From the NCBI GenBank assembly GCA_025765615.1, contig JAIVFJ010000266.1:1-64000 (forward strand): DNA of 64,000 nucleotides, given 5' to 3'. A program made the translations under genes and the position numbers. Within the stretch, counting starts at the first letter, position 1. Each line of letters opens with the position of its first letter. Shown here in pieces: positions 10,811-19,116 of the stretch. A model generated the notes under the pieces. It did not search any database. It had not been told where the DNA came from and saw only the letters and a program-made list of their open reading frames with translations. The DNA is from Zopfochytrium polystomum (taxonomy: Eukaryota; Chytridiomycota; Chytridiomycetes; Chytridiales; Chytridiaceae).

Positions 10811-10821
10811 ATAATTCACTT
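10811..10821 (+). other. Self-priming primer-binding site
   Basis: ATAATTCACTT lies 2 nt after the LTR and is the exact reverse complement of AAGTGAATTAT at 10728-10738 in the LTR, just downstream of the TATA box. It is not a tRNA 3'-end complement (no TGG start). Family knowledge: Tf1/sushi elements prime with the first 11 nt of their own mRNA, and the length here is the same. Confidence 0.8.
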
Positions 10822-10848
10822 CACCCTCTCCTACTACTCTCTGCCATC

Positions 10849-11772
10849 ATGTCTGACCCAAACAACACCTTCCCTGATGCAACTGCCTTCCAAGCCTTGA
10901 TGGACCAATTACAAGCCCTTTCAAGACAGACACACCAACTTCAAGAACAAGTCCTTCACCAGCAGCACCAGCTTCAACAACAACTTCACCAACAAGAACA
11001 TCAAGCTCTTCCCCTGCCCCAAGCCAACCAAGCAAGAGAGCCCAAGGTTCCCAGCCCTGACAAGTTCACTGGGCTGGCCAAAGACCTCAGGAACTTTATG
11101 GCCACTGTGGAGAATGTCATCCTTCTCCAACCTTCAAGATTTCCCAGGGAGCAAGTCAAGGTTCTTTTCACAAGCACCCTCCTGTCTGGTCAAGCTCAAT
11201 CATGGTACAGATCTCTCCCAAGCACACCCACCACCCTGCAAGAGCTCTGGGAGGGGCTGGAAGCTACCTTTGGTGACCCCTACGCATCTTGGACAGCAAG
11301 ATCCAAGCTCAAGCATATCAGGCAAGGAAAGCAATCTTGTGTGGCCTACACCAACCAATTCAAGCAACTAGCCAGAGACTCTGGATACAATGATGCAGCT
11401 CTGATGGAGCTGTACCATGATGGTCTCCATGAGTCTATCCAAGACATGCTCTCCCAGTCTCTGCACATCCCTGAGACCTTGGAAGAGTACATTCTCCTTG
11501 CCATCAAGATTGACAACAGACTCTACTCCAAGAGGCTGAAGCAAAGACAAGTAGGAACTACATCAAGACCTACCCCAGTCCCTCAAGCTCTTACAGTTCC
11601 TGAACCCATGCAAGTGGATGCAGTTGAGACACTTCCTAAGGGTCCTCTGAGCCAAGAGGAGAAAACAAGGAGGGCCCAGCAGGGACTGTGTTTTTACTGT
11701 GGCTCCAAGGAGCATGCTGTCAAGGACTGCCCAAGGAAGAAGCACCCAAACTCCCAGGTCCAGGCTCACTGA
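10849..11772 (+). CDS. Chromovirus Gag
   Basis: A 307-residue open frame starting soon after the primer site. The N-terminus is Gln-rich and coiled-coil-like (residues 15-60, many HQLQEQ-type repeats). It is followed by a Ty3/Gypsy capsid-type region with SWYRSL and LWEGLEATFGDP (about residues 118-145), and a C-terminal CCHC knuckle CFYCGSKEHAVKDC (about 281-294). It forms the particle and packages RNA. The frame is intact, so this product could still be made and could serve other copies. Confidence 0.9.
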   Translation: MSDPNNTFPDATAFQALMDQLQALSRQTHQLQEQVLHQQHQLQQQLHQQEHQALPLPQANQAREPKVPSPDKFTGLAKDLRNFMATVENVILLQPSRFPREQVKVLFTSTLLSGQAQSWYRSLPSTPTTLQELWEGLEATFGDPYASWTARSKLKHIRQGKQSCVAYTNQFKQLARDSGYNDAALMELYHDGLHESIQDMLSQSLHIPETLEEYILLAIKIDNRLYSKRLKQRQVGTTSRPTPVPQALTVPEPMQVDAVETLPKGPLSQEEKTRRAQQGLCFYCGSKEHAVKDCPRKKHPNSQVQAH

Positions 11773-12600
11773 GGGGCAATTCCCTGGACCCTCCTCCAAG
11801 CTGCCCCTGTTTCATCACCACCACCAGCACCACAAACATCTCAGATTCCAAGCCCCACCAACTCACCATGGATGTCAAGATTCAACTCTCACCCAAGTCA
11901 ACCATCACAACCAAGGCCCTTATCAACTCTGGATCATCCTGCAACATCATTGATGCCACCCTTGCCAAGTCTTGTGCCATTCCCACCATCAAGAAATCCA
12001 CACCCCTCAAGGTCCACTTTGCCAATCATGCTCTGTTCAAGGAAATCAGCCATGAAACCAAGCTAAACCTCCACATCCAAGACTTTCCACCATCCATGGT
12101 CAACCTGGAAGTATTGGATCTTGGCTCACCCACATTCTCTGTCATCCTGGGATTACCATGGCTGCAAGCCCAGAACCCTGCCATTGATTGGGTCACTGGT
12201 CAAGTCCAACCTCCACCAATTGGAACAGTCACCCAAAACTCAAGTCAAGCCTCCAAGTCTCATGCTCTCAAGTCCCTGATTCAAGGTTCTCAGCCTAGTA
12301 TCCAAGGTCAACGACAAATGACAGCTCCAGTATCAGCCTGCAGCTCACAGATCCCAGCCAAGATTCAAGTTTCACAGTTCACAGTTCATAGTCAAGATTC
12401 CAGGACAGCTCATAGAGCTCACAGTCATGGCCAAGTCTGTAGTTCACAGAACCCACAGTCAAAGATTCAAGTACCACAGTTCACAGTCCAAAATTCAAGA
12501 TTCAAGCTCCACAGCTCACAGTCTTTGCCAAGAACAGAACCCTCAGTCAAAGATTCAAGAATCACAGTTCCCAGTCAACAATTCAAGCCCCACTGCTGAT
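11773..12600 (+). pseudogene. Retropepsin-like segment, active-site Asp changed
   Basis: The frame running from within the gag end (11688) to 12599 contains ALINSGSSCNIIDATLA and, later, VILGLPWLQAQNPAIDW, which are the two landmark motifs of Ty3/Gypsy aspartic proteases. The catalytic triplet normally reads D-S/T-G. Here it is N-S-G (AAC codon near 11925), which should kill activity. After residue about 180 the frame enters a region of repeated AAGATTCAAGT/CACAGTTCACAGT units (12240-12600), and the reverse transcriptase that should follow is absent. Confidence 0.75.
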
Positions 12601-13284
12601 GAGCACAGAAGGACAGACCTTGCACCTGAAGGGGGAGATGGTTTCACCCCACCATCCAAGACACACCTTTCACTGCTTCCTGACAGTGTGTGGGCATATG
12701 CTATTTCCAAGGACCCCAAGCCTCACAAGATTCAAATCAGCCAAGAAGAGGAAAAACTTGAGATACTCAAGACAAGGCATGATGCAGCAACAGCTGGACA
12801 CCCAGGAGAGCACAAGACATATGAGCTTGTTTCCAGAGACTTTTACTGGCCGGGCATGAGGAAGAACTTGCAGACCAAAAGACCAAGTCCCAAGCCAGAC
12901 AACCTCAAGTTGGGACCTTTCAAGATCTTGGAGCAAATCAATCCAGTCACCTTCAAGCTGGATCTCCCTGCATCCATGAAGATCCACCCAGTTTTCCATG
13001 TCAGCCTTTTGGAGAAGTTTGTGGCCAACTCCATTCCAGGCAGAGTTGTTCCTCCTCCTCCTCCAGTTGAGGTGGAAGGTGAAGAGGAATTTGAGGTTGA
13101 ACAAATCTTGGATGCCAAGTGGTTTGGAAGGACACTCAAGTTCCTTGTTAAGTGGAAAGGTTACTCAGATGCTGACAACACCTGGGAACCTGAGTCAAAC
13201 CTCACTCACTGCCAAGACCTTCTGCTCGAGTTCAAGACCAGGTACCCCACCAAGTTGCAGAAGAGGCCTAAAAGGGGGAGATGA
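12601..13284 (+). pseudogene. Integrase remnant with C-terminal chromodomain
   Basis: The frame ends with a stop just before the 3' LTR. It keeps the first half of the integrase zinc finger (RHDAATAGHPGEHKTYELV and DFYWPGM, about 12775-12860). It then jumps to the post-core region (KLGPFKILEQINPVTFKLDL, HPVFHVSLLEKF) and a chromodomain (about 13090-13240) with FLVKWKGYSDADNTWEPESNL. The second Cys pair and the whole DDE core are missing, so the deletion joins codons near 12870. The chromodomain, used for targeting to modified chromatin in this clade, is intact. Confidence 0.85.
13271..13284 (+). other. Polypurine tract
   Basis: AAAAGGGGGAGATGA immediately before the 3' LTR, the expected plus-strand primer site. 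Confidence 0.8.
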
Positions 13285-13582
13285 TGTTATGAATCACCCT
13301 CTGGAAACCTCTGGAACCTTCTAGAACATTCCTTCATGGAACCTTCTGGAACCTTCTGGAACATTCTTTGCTTTCCTGACTTGTCTTGTTGTCATTGGTA
13401 TCATTGGTATCATTGTATTACTAATTGCTCTTTCTTTGAGTCTTGACAAGGAAGACTCTCAAAAGGTATAAAAGGGGGATGGGGGACCTGTCCCATCCCT
13501 CAAGTGAATTATTGTTTCCAATACAATCATCACTCCTCTCAGTCCCTTGTCTGCCTTGTCCTGTCCTGCCATGTTCCTGACA
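13285..13582 (+). repeat. 3' LTR of chromovirus
   Basis: 298 bp, TG...CA, nearly identical to 10511-10808 including both heat-shock arrays and the TATA box. It is followed by the CTCAG duplication. Confidence 0.95.
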
Positions 13583-14226
13583 CTCAGGAGCTGCTCTCTG
13601 CCGACACACCAGTTGGAGATGACAAAGGCGACAGCCTTCTTATCAGCCCTGAGTTCCTCAACACCCTTAGCCCTTCCAGCCTGCCTCCCCACAGGCTAAC
13701 TGTCAAAGTGGGAATGCCTCTCATCCTCCTCCGCAACCTGACAGATGGACTCTGCAATGGGACACGCCTCATCCTATGTGAGGTCTGCCCCAATGTGCTG
13801 CTCTGTGAAGTTGTTGTGGGCAGCAGGAAAGGAGAGAAAGTCCTCCTTCCCAGGATCTCTCTGCAGCCCAGTGATTCAGGATTTCCCTTTGAGTTCACCA
13901 GAAAGCAATTTCCTGTTCGACCTGCGTTTGCAATGTCCATCAACAAGTCCCAAGGCCAGACCTTGAAAAAGGTTGGACTGGATATGTGGGAGGATGTGTT
14001 TGCGCATGGACAGTCCTATGTTGCTTTTTCAAGAGTAACATCCCCAGCAGATCTTATAATAACTGCAAAACACAATCAAGAAAAAGGTGGACCAACTATT
14101 AGAAATGTGGTTTACAAGGAGTTAGTGGATCATCTTAGGTTTTAATTAATTCTGTGCAGCTTCTCAAGTTCTCTATGTGACCTTGCTACTTAATAAATTT
14201 TCTTCCCTCTTTCTTTTTTTTTTTGC

Positions 14227-14259
14227 AAGGACTGTTTATAAGTCAACGGGCACCCCTAG
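14227..14259 (+). other. Helitron 3' terminus (hairpin plus CTAG)
   Basis: GACTGTTTATAAGTCAACGG forms a hairpin (GACT with AGTC around TTATAA), followed by GCACCC and CTAG at 14256-14259, then T. It matches the ends at 1552 and 3887. The sequence after it does not start TCTATATAAT, so the tandem array ends here. Confidence 0.8.
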
Positions 14260-14581
14260 TCATGAAGTGAAAAAATGAGGTGCAGTTTGTGATGAGACGG
14301 TGCGTCACGCTCACATCTAAATGCACTATCTGTGCCGCCCTCCTTGCCACCCAGAGGGCTCGTGAGTGCACTCAAACACCTTTGCTCTTGTTAGCCGTGG
14401 ATGCGATTGTTCGTTTTCCTTGACTCCTGCATAAAGCGCTGAAGGCTGGGAACTCAACGAGGAGTCGCTGTCACCTCCAGCATCAGCAGGCAAAGGGGAA
14501 AGGTCACACGCATTGTTTGAGAGAAGGAAGAGGGCCATTTCTTCGTGAATCGACAAAAAAACATATCCTTTTCTGGTTCCG
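14260..14581. other. Intergenic, upstream of 2H phosphoesterase
   Basis: Unique host-like sequence between the Helitron end and the 2H gene. I see no gene or clear motif. It presumably contains the promoter of the downstream gene. Confidence 0.5.
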
Positions 14582-15514
14582 ATGATGGCGCGTGCGTGGA
14601 CAACCTGCACCGTGCTCGCGGCCCTGGCCGGCGGCGTCGTCGGGACCATGCTGCTCGCCGCCCTCTTCCTCGCACGGCTGGACGGCGGCGGCGGCGGCGG
14701 CGGCAGCGGCGGCAGCGGCAGGCACCCACTGCGCCACGGTAACGCCTCTGTGGCCAATCCCCACCGCCCCGCAACGGTGCCGGGCACCCCGACCAAAGAG
14801 GTCGGCCGCAAATTCACCTCTGACGGCGGGTTCCGACGGTTCCCGGGCAACACCATTATCTTCCCGCTACCCGCCGAGAGCCCGGTGCGCGCTCCCCTCA
14901 CGACGCTGCACGCCGCGCTGGCGGAAGTCGCGGACGCCTTCACCCGGGACGCCGACATCCCTGGTCGCCGGCCGATCGCTATTCTGCCGCCGGACAGCTG
15001 GCACATGACGCTGTTCTCTGGCGTCCTGGACCAAGAGCGCGGGCCTCCGTCAGGTGGCAACGGCGACGGCGTGCTCTGGCCGTCGGACACGGCGTGGGGG
15101 TTACCGCTGTCGGAGGTGACGGCGCAGTTTGCGGGCAGACTAAGTGGCTTTGACATGAACGTGACGATGCCGGTGCGGATGGCGGTCGCGGGCCGCAAGC
15201 GGGACGGCATCGCTCTGCGGCTCGCAGCTGCTGACGAAAGGACGGACAGTAGTCTGCGGCGGCTGCGCGATCGGCTTGCGGATCTACTGGCGCTGCGCGC
15301 GGCTGGGCACGCGACGTACGAGTTCCATCTGTCGCTCGCGTACGTCGTGCTGAACCTTTCTGAGGATCAGAAGCGAAAGGTGGAGGCGACTGTGGACAGG
15401 TTCCTCCCTTTGATGCACGACGCGTTTGAGATTGGTCCTCCTGCTTTCTGCGTCTTTGACAACATGTCCGAGTTCAGACCGTCCGTCGTTATGAAGAGCA
15501 GCAATGCGATGTGA
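14582..15514 (+). CDS. Membrane-anchored 2H phosphoesterase (DUF1868-like)
   Basis: 310 residues, no intron needed. Two consecutive ATGs open the frame. Residues about 8-32 are a hydrophobic segment (AALAGGVVGTMLLAALFLA), followed by a Gly/Ser linker, giving a type II anchor with the catalytic domain on the far side. The domain carries the two H-x-T/S-x motifs that define 2H phosphoesterases: SWHMTLF (about residue 140) and FHLSLAYV (about 252). The family hydrolyses 2',3'-cyclic or related phosphoesters, and the substrate here is unknown. A decayed relative lies on the minus strand at 28986-29400. The late frame is very GC-rich with a GGC repeat. Confidence 0.8.
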   Translation: MMARAWTTCTVLAALAGGVVGTMLLAALFLARLDGGGGGGGSGGSGRHPLRHGNASVANPHRPATVPGTPTKEVGRKFTSDGGFRRFPGNTIIFPLPAESPVRAPLTTLHAALAEVADAFTRDADIPGRRPIAILPPDSWHMTLFSGVLDQERGPPSGGNGDGVLWPSDTAWGLPLSEVTAQFAGRLSGFDMNVTMPVRMAVAGRKRDGIALRLAAADERTDSSLRRLRDRLADLLALRAAGHATYEFHLSLAYVVLNLSEDQKRKVEATVDRFLPLMHDAFEIGPPAFCVFDNMSEFRPSVVMKSSNAM

Positions 15515-16100
15515 TTGCTGCACTTCTGCCTCTCTCTCTCTCCTTCTCTCTTTCACGCACATAACATATGCTGTACAATCGTTTGATCAGCGAACTAGTT
15601 TTGAAATGAAAGACTCATAGCGTCCGTATTCCCACTTCTGTTTGGTCGAAAATCTTTCTGTTTAACAATGGAGGATCAGCAGTTCTGCATCTATTTGCAC
15701 CCTCTTAGTTGGATGTACTTTTCTTCGGTCCCATCCAAAAGTTACGGAATCAACATTCTCATCATTAACCCTGAATGGTTCGGGACATTGTCCACCACTT
15801 CAAGAACGGTAGCCCGAGCAACCCCACGCAGTCTTCGCCGCGCAAGTCTGTTGCTCCATGAATTGTAGGGGGCATCGACCACTCTGTGGGAGCTTGACTC
15901 GTTGAGTACAGATTTGTGACGGCGGACCAGCTGTTTTGTTGAGACAGAAATAAAAACAAAATGGTACTTACGACAACGTCCAGCGACGACTCGCGACATT
16001 CCATCTTTGCAAGGGGTTGTTTCATAAAAAAGAAAGCGGTGGACAGAACTCCAGGAGATACCCCTCGGCAGTAAAAGCGTCAAAATCGAGACCAGAAACC
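15515..16100. other. Intergenic, no gene seen
   Basis: It starts with a short CT tract and AT-rich probable 3' UTR of the 2H gene. The rest is low-coding sequence. The segment from about 16030 resembles the flank of the tRNA-like unit at 17040-17107, indicating a duplicated block. Confidence 0.5.
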
Positions 16101-16101
16101 G

Positions 16102-16226
16102 CCCCCGGACGAAGGATTGAACTCCGATCTCCACCAGGCTTTAGCCACTAAGCAACACACCCAAACGGGTACGACGGGAATCGAACCCGAGTATTGGTGG
16201 CGTCCTACCATTAGACTACCCAGGGC
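16102..16226 (-). repeat. tRNA-like dimer, unit a
   Basis: Read on the minus strand it holds two tRNA-like halves back to back. Half 1 has a box-A-like GTCTAATGGTAGGAC arm and a box-B GGGTTCGATTCCC arm. Half 2 has TTGCTTAGTGGCTAAAGC and GGAGTTCAATCC. The distance from D-arm to T-arm is only about 11-13 nt in each half, so there is no room for an anticodon arm. The acceptor-like GGGTA/TACCC pairs close half 1. Confidence 0.6.
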
Positions 16227-16515
16227 AGGTTTATTCCTACCAAAGTTTTAATTTGACGGATTAAAGCGCAGTCATTTAATCAGGCTGCACGACGTGCGCG
16301 GTCTTGGCAATCTGTCAGCGATGGCATTTCCTTCTGAAGGCACCCCGCATCCAGCAAATAATTACTTCTTTTTCTTCCTCTTCGTCTCATGATTGCATCC
16401 CGGACCCAAAGGCCCGCCCTCGTACTTGAAACGACAGCGCAGAAGATATTTATCGAATCTTCTCACGGTGCACAAACCACCGCACCCTCCAATCGATACA
16501 GATGTATAAAGGACA

Positions 16516-16671
16516 TCCCCGGACGAAGGATTGAACTCCGATTTCCACCAATCGAATAATCGTCTGGAGGACGATCGCGTTAACCACTACGCAACAAAGC
16601 CCGAGGGCTTTGGTGGGATTCGAACCCACGCGTTCTAAGGTGGCGTCTTGCCATTAGACGACCCGGGACTG
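16516..16671 (-). repeat. tRNA-like dimer, unit b
   Basis: Same layout on the minus strand. Half 1 has GTCTAATGGCAAGAC and GTGGGTTCGAATCCCAC, a perfect 5-bp T-stem. Half 2 has GCGTAGTGGTTAACGC, an extra ATCGTCCTCCAGACGAT stem-loop resembling an anticodon arm, and GGAGTTCAATCC. Unit b is the only one with such an arm. Confidence 0.6.
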
Positions 16672-16828
16672 GCTAAAATTCCGCCAAAAAAAATTCGACT
16701 ATTGATCGTTTTCAAACGTTATCTCAAGTTTCAAAGGTTAGGGTCAAGCGAGGACGAAAAACTTGTTGCCAATACTTCTTTCGCCACGGTGGCTTTCGCG
16801 GAGCAGAGAGGCAGAAATAGTGACGCTC

Positions 16829-16868
16829 ATCCCCGGGCGAAGGATTGATCTCCGATTTCCGCCATTAA
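16829..16868 (-). repeat. tRNA-like dimer, unit c (partial)
   Basis: Only the T-arm/3' end of half 2 is recognisable (minus strand GGAGATCAATCCTTCGCC). It is a truncated or decayed copy between units b and d. Confidence 0.5.
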
Positions 16869-17107
16869 CGCCTACAACTCATAATACTCACAATGACTAG
16901 GAGTTGAACCAACGTCAAGTTACCTCCATCAGGACGCGCCCACTGTCTGAGCATTTCACCGAGTCACCAGCGTCCAATGACGACTTGCGTGCATGCAGAT
17001 CGCGATGTTCCTTCTCTGCACAGGCTCTTTTAAGGAACAGCAATCTGTTGACAGAACCCCAAGGAGCCCAGTCACTAAAGTTAAATCTGCAAAAGCCCGA
17101 AAAAAGA

Positions 17108-17232
17108 TCCCCGGACGAAGGATTGAACTCCGATCTCCACCAGGCTTTACCCACTAAGCAACACACCCAAACGGGTACGTTGGGAATCGAACCCAAGTTT
17201 TGGTGGCGTCCTACCATTAGACTACCCGGGAC
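17108..17232 (-). repeat. tRNA-like dimer, unit d
   Basis: Nearly identical to unit a. On the minus strand, CGGGTA at the start pairs with TACCCG after the perfect T-arm TTGGGTTCGATTCCCAA, giving an acceptor stem, a D-arm and a T-arm but no anticodon arm. Half 2 follows directly, and the outer TCCCGG/CCGGGGA ends can also pair. Confidence 0.65.
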
Positions 17233-17540
17233 CTGCTTTCTCTTGCAGCCAAATTTGTAATTGAAAGTAAAGTGGCGCAGTCCCAAAATGAGGCGCAGTC
17301 ATTTGGTGAAAGGAAGGCTGCACACTTGCTGTGTGAGGTACGATCTGCGTCGCACGATCTTGATGTATTTCCTTCATCGCCACTCTCGCTGCTTGGCGGG
17401 AGCTAGCTCTCCTCTTCCTCTTTGTCTCGCCCGGCTCACGGCCCTCGTCCCGCCTCAAGAGCGTGAAGCGGCTGTGCCGTTGATACAAAACCTTTGCTTG
17501 CACAAACCGTCGCATTTCAAATTAACATGCACGGAAAAGC

Positions 17541-17655
17541 ATCCCCGGACGAATGGTTGAACTCCGATTTCCATCATTTGAATAACTAGTCCAGGGTAGT
17601 CCAATGGCAAGACGCCACCGCAGAACATGGGGTCCAATCCCCACCACAGCTCTTG
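17541..17655 (+). repeat. tRNA-like unit e (rearranged)
   Basis: The left part is half 2 in minus orientation. The right part is half 1 in plus orientation (GTAGTCCAATGGCAAGACG, then TGGGGTCCAATCCCCA), so the two halves face each other. The flanks resemble those of unit b, which suggests duplication of the a-b block into d-e followed by inversion of one half. Confidence 0.55.
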
Positions 17656-17770
17656 CAGAGTGGTGAATGCGACTATTCAAGGTACGGTTGACGTCTTGTT
17701 TGTTTGTTTGATACCCTTCAACTTCTACGGACGACCAGGGATGGCAAGCTGGCACTCGTTGGCTTTAAAG

Positions 17771-17798
17771 TTTTTTTTTTTTTTTTTTTTTTTTTTTT
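17771..17798 (+). promoter_or_regulatory. Poly(T) tract upstream of PRE3
   Basis: 28 consecutive T about 50 bp before the PRE3 start codon. Such poly(dA:dT) runs commonly exclude nucleosomes in fungal promoters. It could equally be the tail of an old retroposed insertion. Confidence 0.5.
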
Positions 17799-17849
17799 CT
17801 TCTCTCTTTTTTGCGAAATCAGAACGACCACTACCCTTACCACGTAACA

Positions 17850-19002
17850 ATGGCCGCGCGGCTGAAGCCTGGGGAGGTCGATCTTGGGGTGAGTTCCCTG
17901 TCGTCGAGTCGAGTCGAGAGCCGCGTCGCGCGCGCGCGGGCCATCCCCCATCACATTGTTCCGATCTCTACTCGTGTTCTTTCCCTCATCTGTCCCTCTG
18001 TCAATTGCGTCATCCGCGCTCCCAAATCCGCTGTTTGCTTGCCAGATCTAACCTTCACGTTTGCTTCGCCACAATGCGGCGGTCCCCCCTCCCTCCCTCA
18101 GACCACCATCATGGCGGTGCAATACAAAGACGGCGTCATCGTCGGCGCCGACTCGCGCACCACCACCGGATCGTACATTGGTAAAAATGAACTCGCGCCC
18201 CCTGTCTTTTATTCCTTTTCTTGCTCACCCCCAACCGAACGACCCCCACGTTCAGCAAACCGCGTCACGGACAAGCTGACCCCGGTGCACGACCGCATCT
18301 TCTGCTGCCGCAGCGGCAGCGCGGCAGACACGCAGGCCGTCGCGGACATCGTGCAGTACTACCTCCAGCTATTCGGGTACCGCCCACTTTCCCCCCTTTT
18401 CCCTCCCGCTCTTCCCTCCCTCTAACCCCGCTTCCCCCTTGCCCCCCCGCACCTAGCGTCACCGAAGGCGAACCCCCCCGGGTCCACACCGCCGCGTCCA
18501 TGTTCCAAGAGCTCTGCTACAGCAACAAAGACCAACTGTCCGCCGGGATCATCGTGGGCGGGTGGGACAAGCACGACGGACCGTCGGTGTGGTCGATCCC
18601 GCTGGGCGGGTCGCTGCACCGGCAGCCGTTTGCGATCGGCGGGAGCGGGTCGACGTATATTTACGGGTACTGCGACGCGCAGTATAAGGAGGGGATGGGG
18701 AGGGAGGAGGCGGTTGCGTTTACAAAGAATGGTGAGTGAGCAGGGAGGGGTGGGAGCGCGTGCTTTGCGCGCGTGTAGTTTCGACTGAAAGCCTGTATTT
18801 TAGCAATTTCGCTGGCCATGTCGAGGGACGGTTCATCGGGCGGTGTCATTCGGCTGGCGGTGATCACCAAGGACGGCGTCGAGAGGATCTTTACCCCCGG
18901 AGACCAGGTGAAAATGATTCGACCCGGCGCGTAAGGCATTCGCGATTGTTAACCACTTTTTCTGTTTTCGCTCGGCAGCTTCCCACGTTCTGGAAAGGTT
19001 AA
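17850..19002 (+). CDS. PRE3: 20S proteasome subunit beta1 (caspase-like)
   Basis: Six exons, with splice sites chosen for GT-AG and frame: 17850-17888, 18102-18180, 18256-18376, 18457-18731, 18804-18907, 18979-19002, giving 213 residues. A 13-residue propeptide ends in Gly, and the mature protein starts [11 protein letters not shown] with the catalytic Thr1. Asp17 ([12 protein letters not shown]) and Lys33 (RVTDKLTP) are in place, and the SGSAADTQ segment is typical of beta1. This is an N-terminal nucleophile hydrolase of the inner beta ring that cuts after acidic residues. Its length fits the family. It is convergent with the FAM133-like gene, with 114 bp between their stops. Confidence 0.95.
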
Positions 19003-19116
19003 GGAAGGAGGGCGCACAGGAGGGCGGACGGAATTGAGGCCCACTTTTAAAATGGTTATAAAAACATGCCTGGCCCACTGCAATTTTATTGCGACTTCGG
19101 TTTTCTTTTTATGTAC

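Larger units (their letters stand above)
10511..13582 (+). mobile_element. Ty3/Gypsy chromovirus, internally deleted, nested in Helitron
   Basis: A 3072-bp element with two 298-bp LTRs differing at only a few positions, flanked by the perfect 5-bp duplication CTCAG (10506-10510 and 13583-13587). Order: LTR, primer site, Gag with CCHC knuckle, retropepsin-like segment, part of the integrase HHCC zinc finger, integrase C-terminal region with chromodomain, polypurine tract, LTR. Reverse transcriptase, RNase H and the integrase core are missing. The element is non-autonomous and must have moved in trans if it moved in this form. High LTR identity implies recent insertion. Confidence 0.93.
9155..14145 (+). 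pseudogene. PIF1-like helicase part of RepHel, split by the chromovirus
   Basis: The first half (9155-10510) has the Walker A motif GVGGCGKT (9664-9687), followed by a Walker B/DE box (ALDEISML) and GGDFQQTAPV (motif III type), all typical of the PIF1/RRM3 superfamily 1B. The frame is cut at codon CAG of the target duplication CTCAG. It resumes at 13583 and runs to the stop at 14145, with the C-terminal motif MSINKSQGQTL and VAFSRV. Removing the element and one duplication makes the two halves contiguous in frame, so the insertion, not decay, split this domain. Upstream Rep sequence is frameshifted. Confidence 0.85.
3888..14259 (+). mobile_element. Long Helitron carrying RepHel, with two nested LTR insertions
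   Basis: It starts TCTATATAAT at the tandem junction and ends with the hairpin and CTAG at 14256-14259, followed by T. Without the solo LTR (6654-7050), the chromovirus (10511-13582) and their target duplications it is about 6.9 kb. It holds a zinc-knuckle array (5.1-5.9 kb), a Rep-like region (5.9-9.1 kb) and a PIF1-type helicase (9.2-14.1 kb). All are damaged by frameshifts, so this copy is probably dead. The Helitron call follows from the termini together with the HUH/Y2 Rep plus helicase architecture. Confidence 0.85.

Noticed and set aside
16890..16975. A further tRNA-like sequence on the minus strand (TGACT...AGTCA ends)
   Set aside because: The ends pair over five bases, but the T-arm stem and D-arm do not form convincingly.
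16102..17655. Functional nuclear tRNA genes
   Set aside because: Box A and B and T-arms are good, but anticodon arms are missing or misplaced and acceptor stems do not form 7 bp. They are described as tRNA-like repeats instead.
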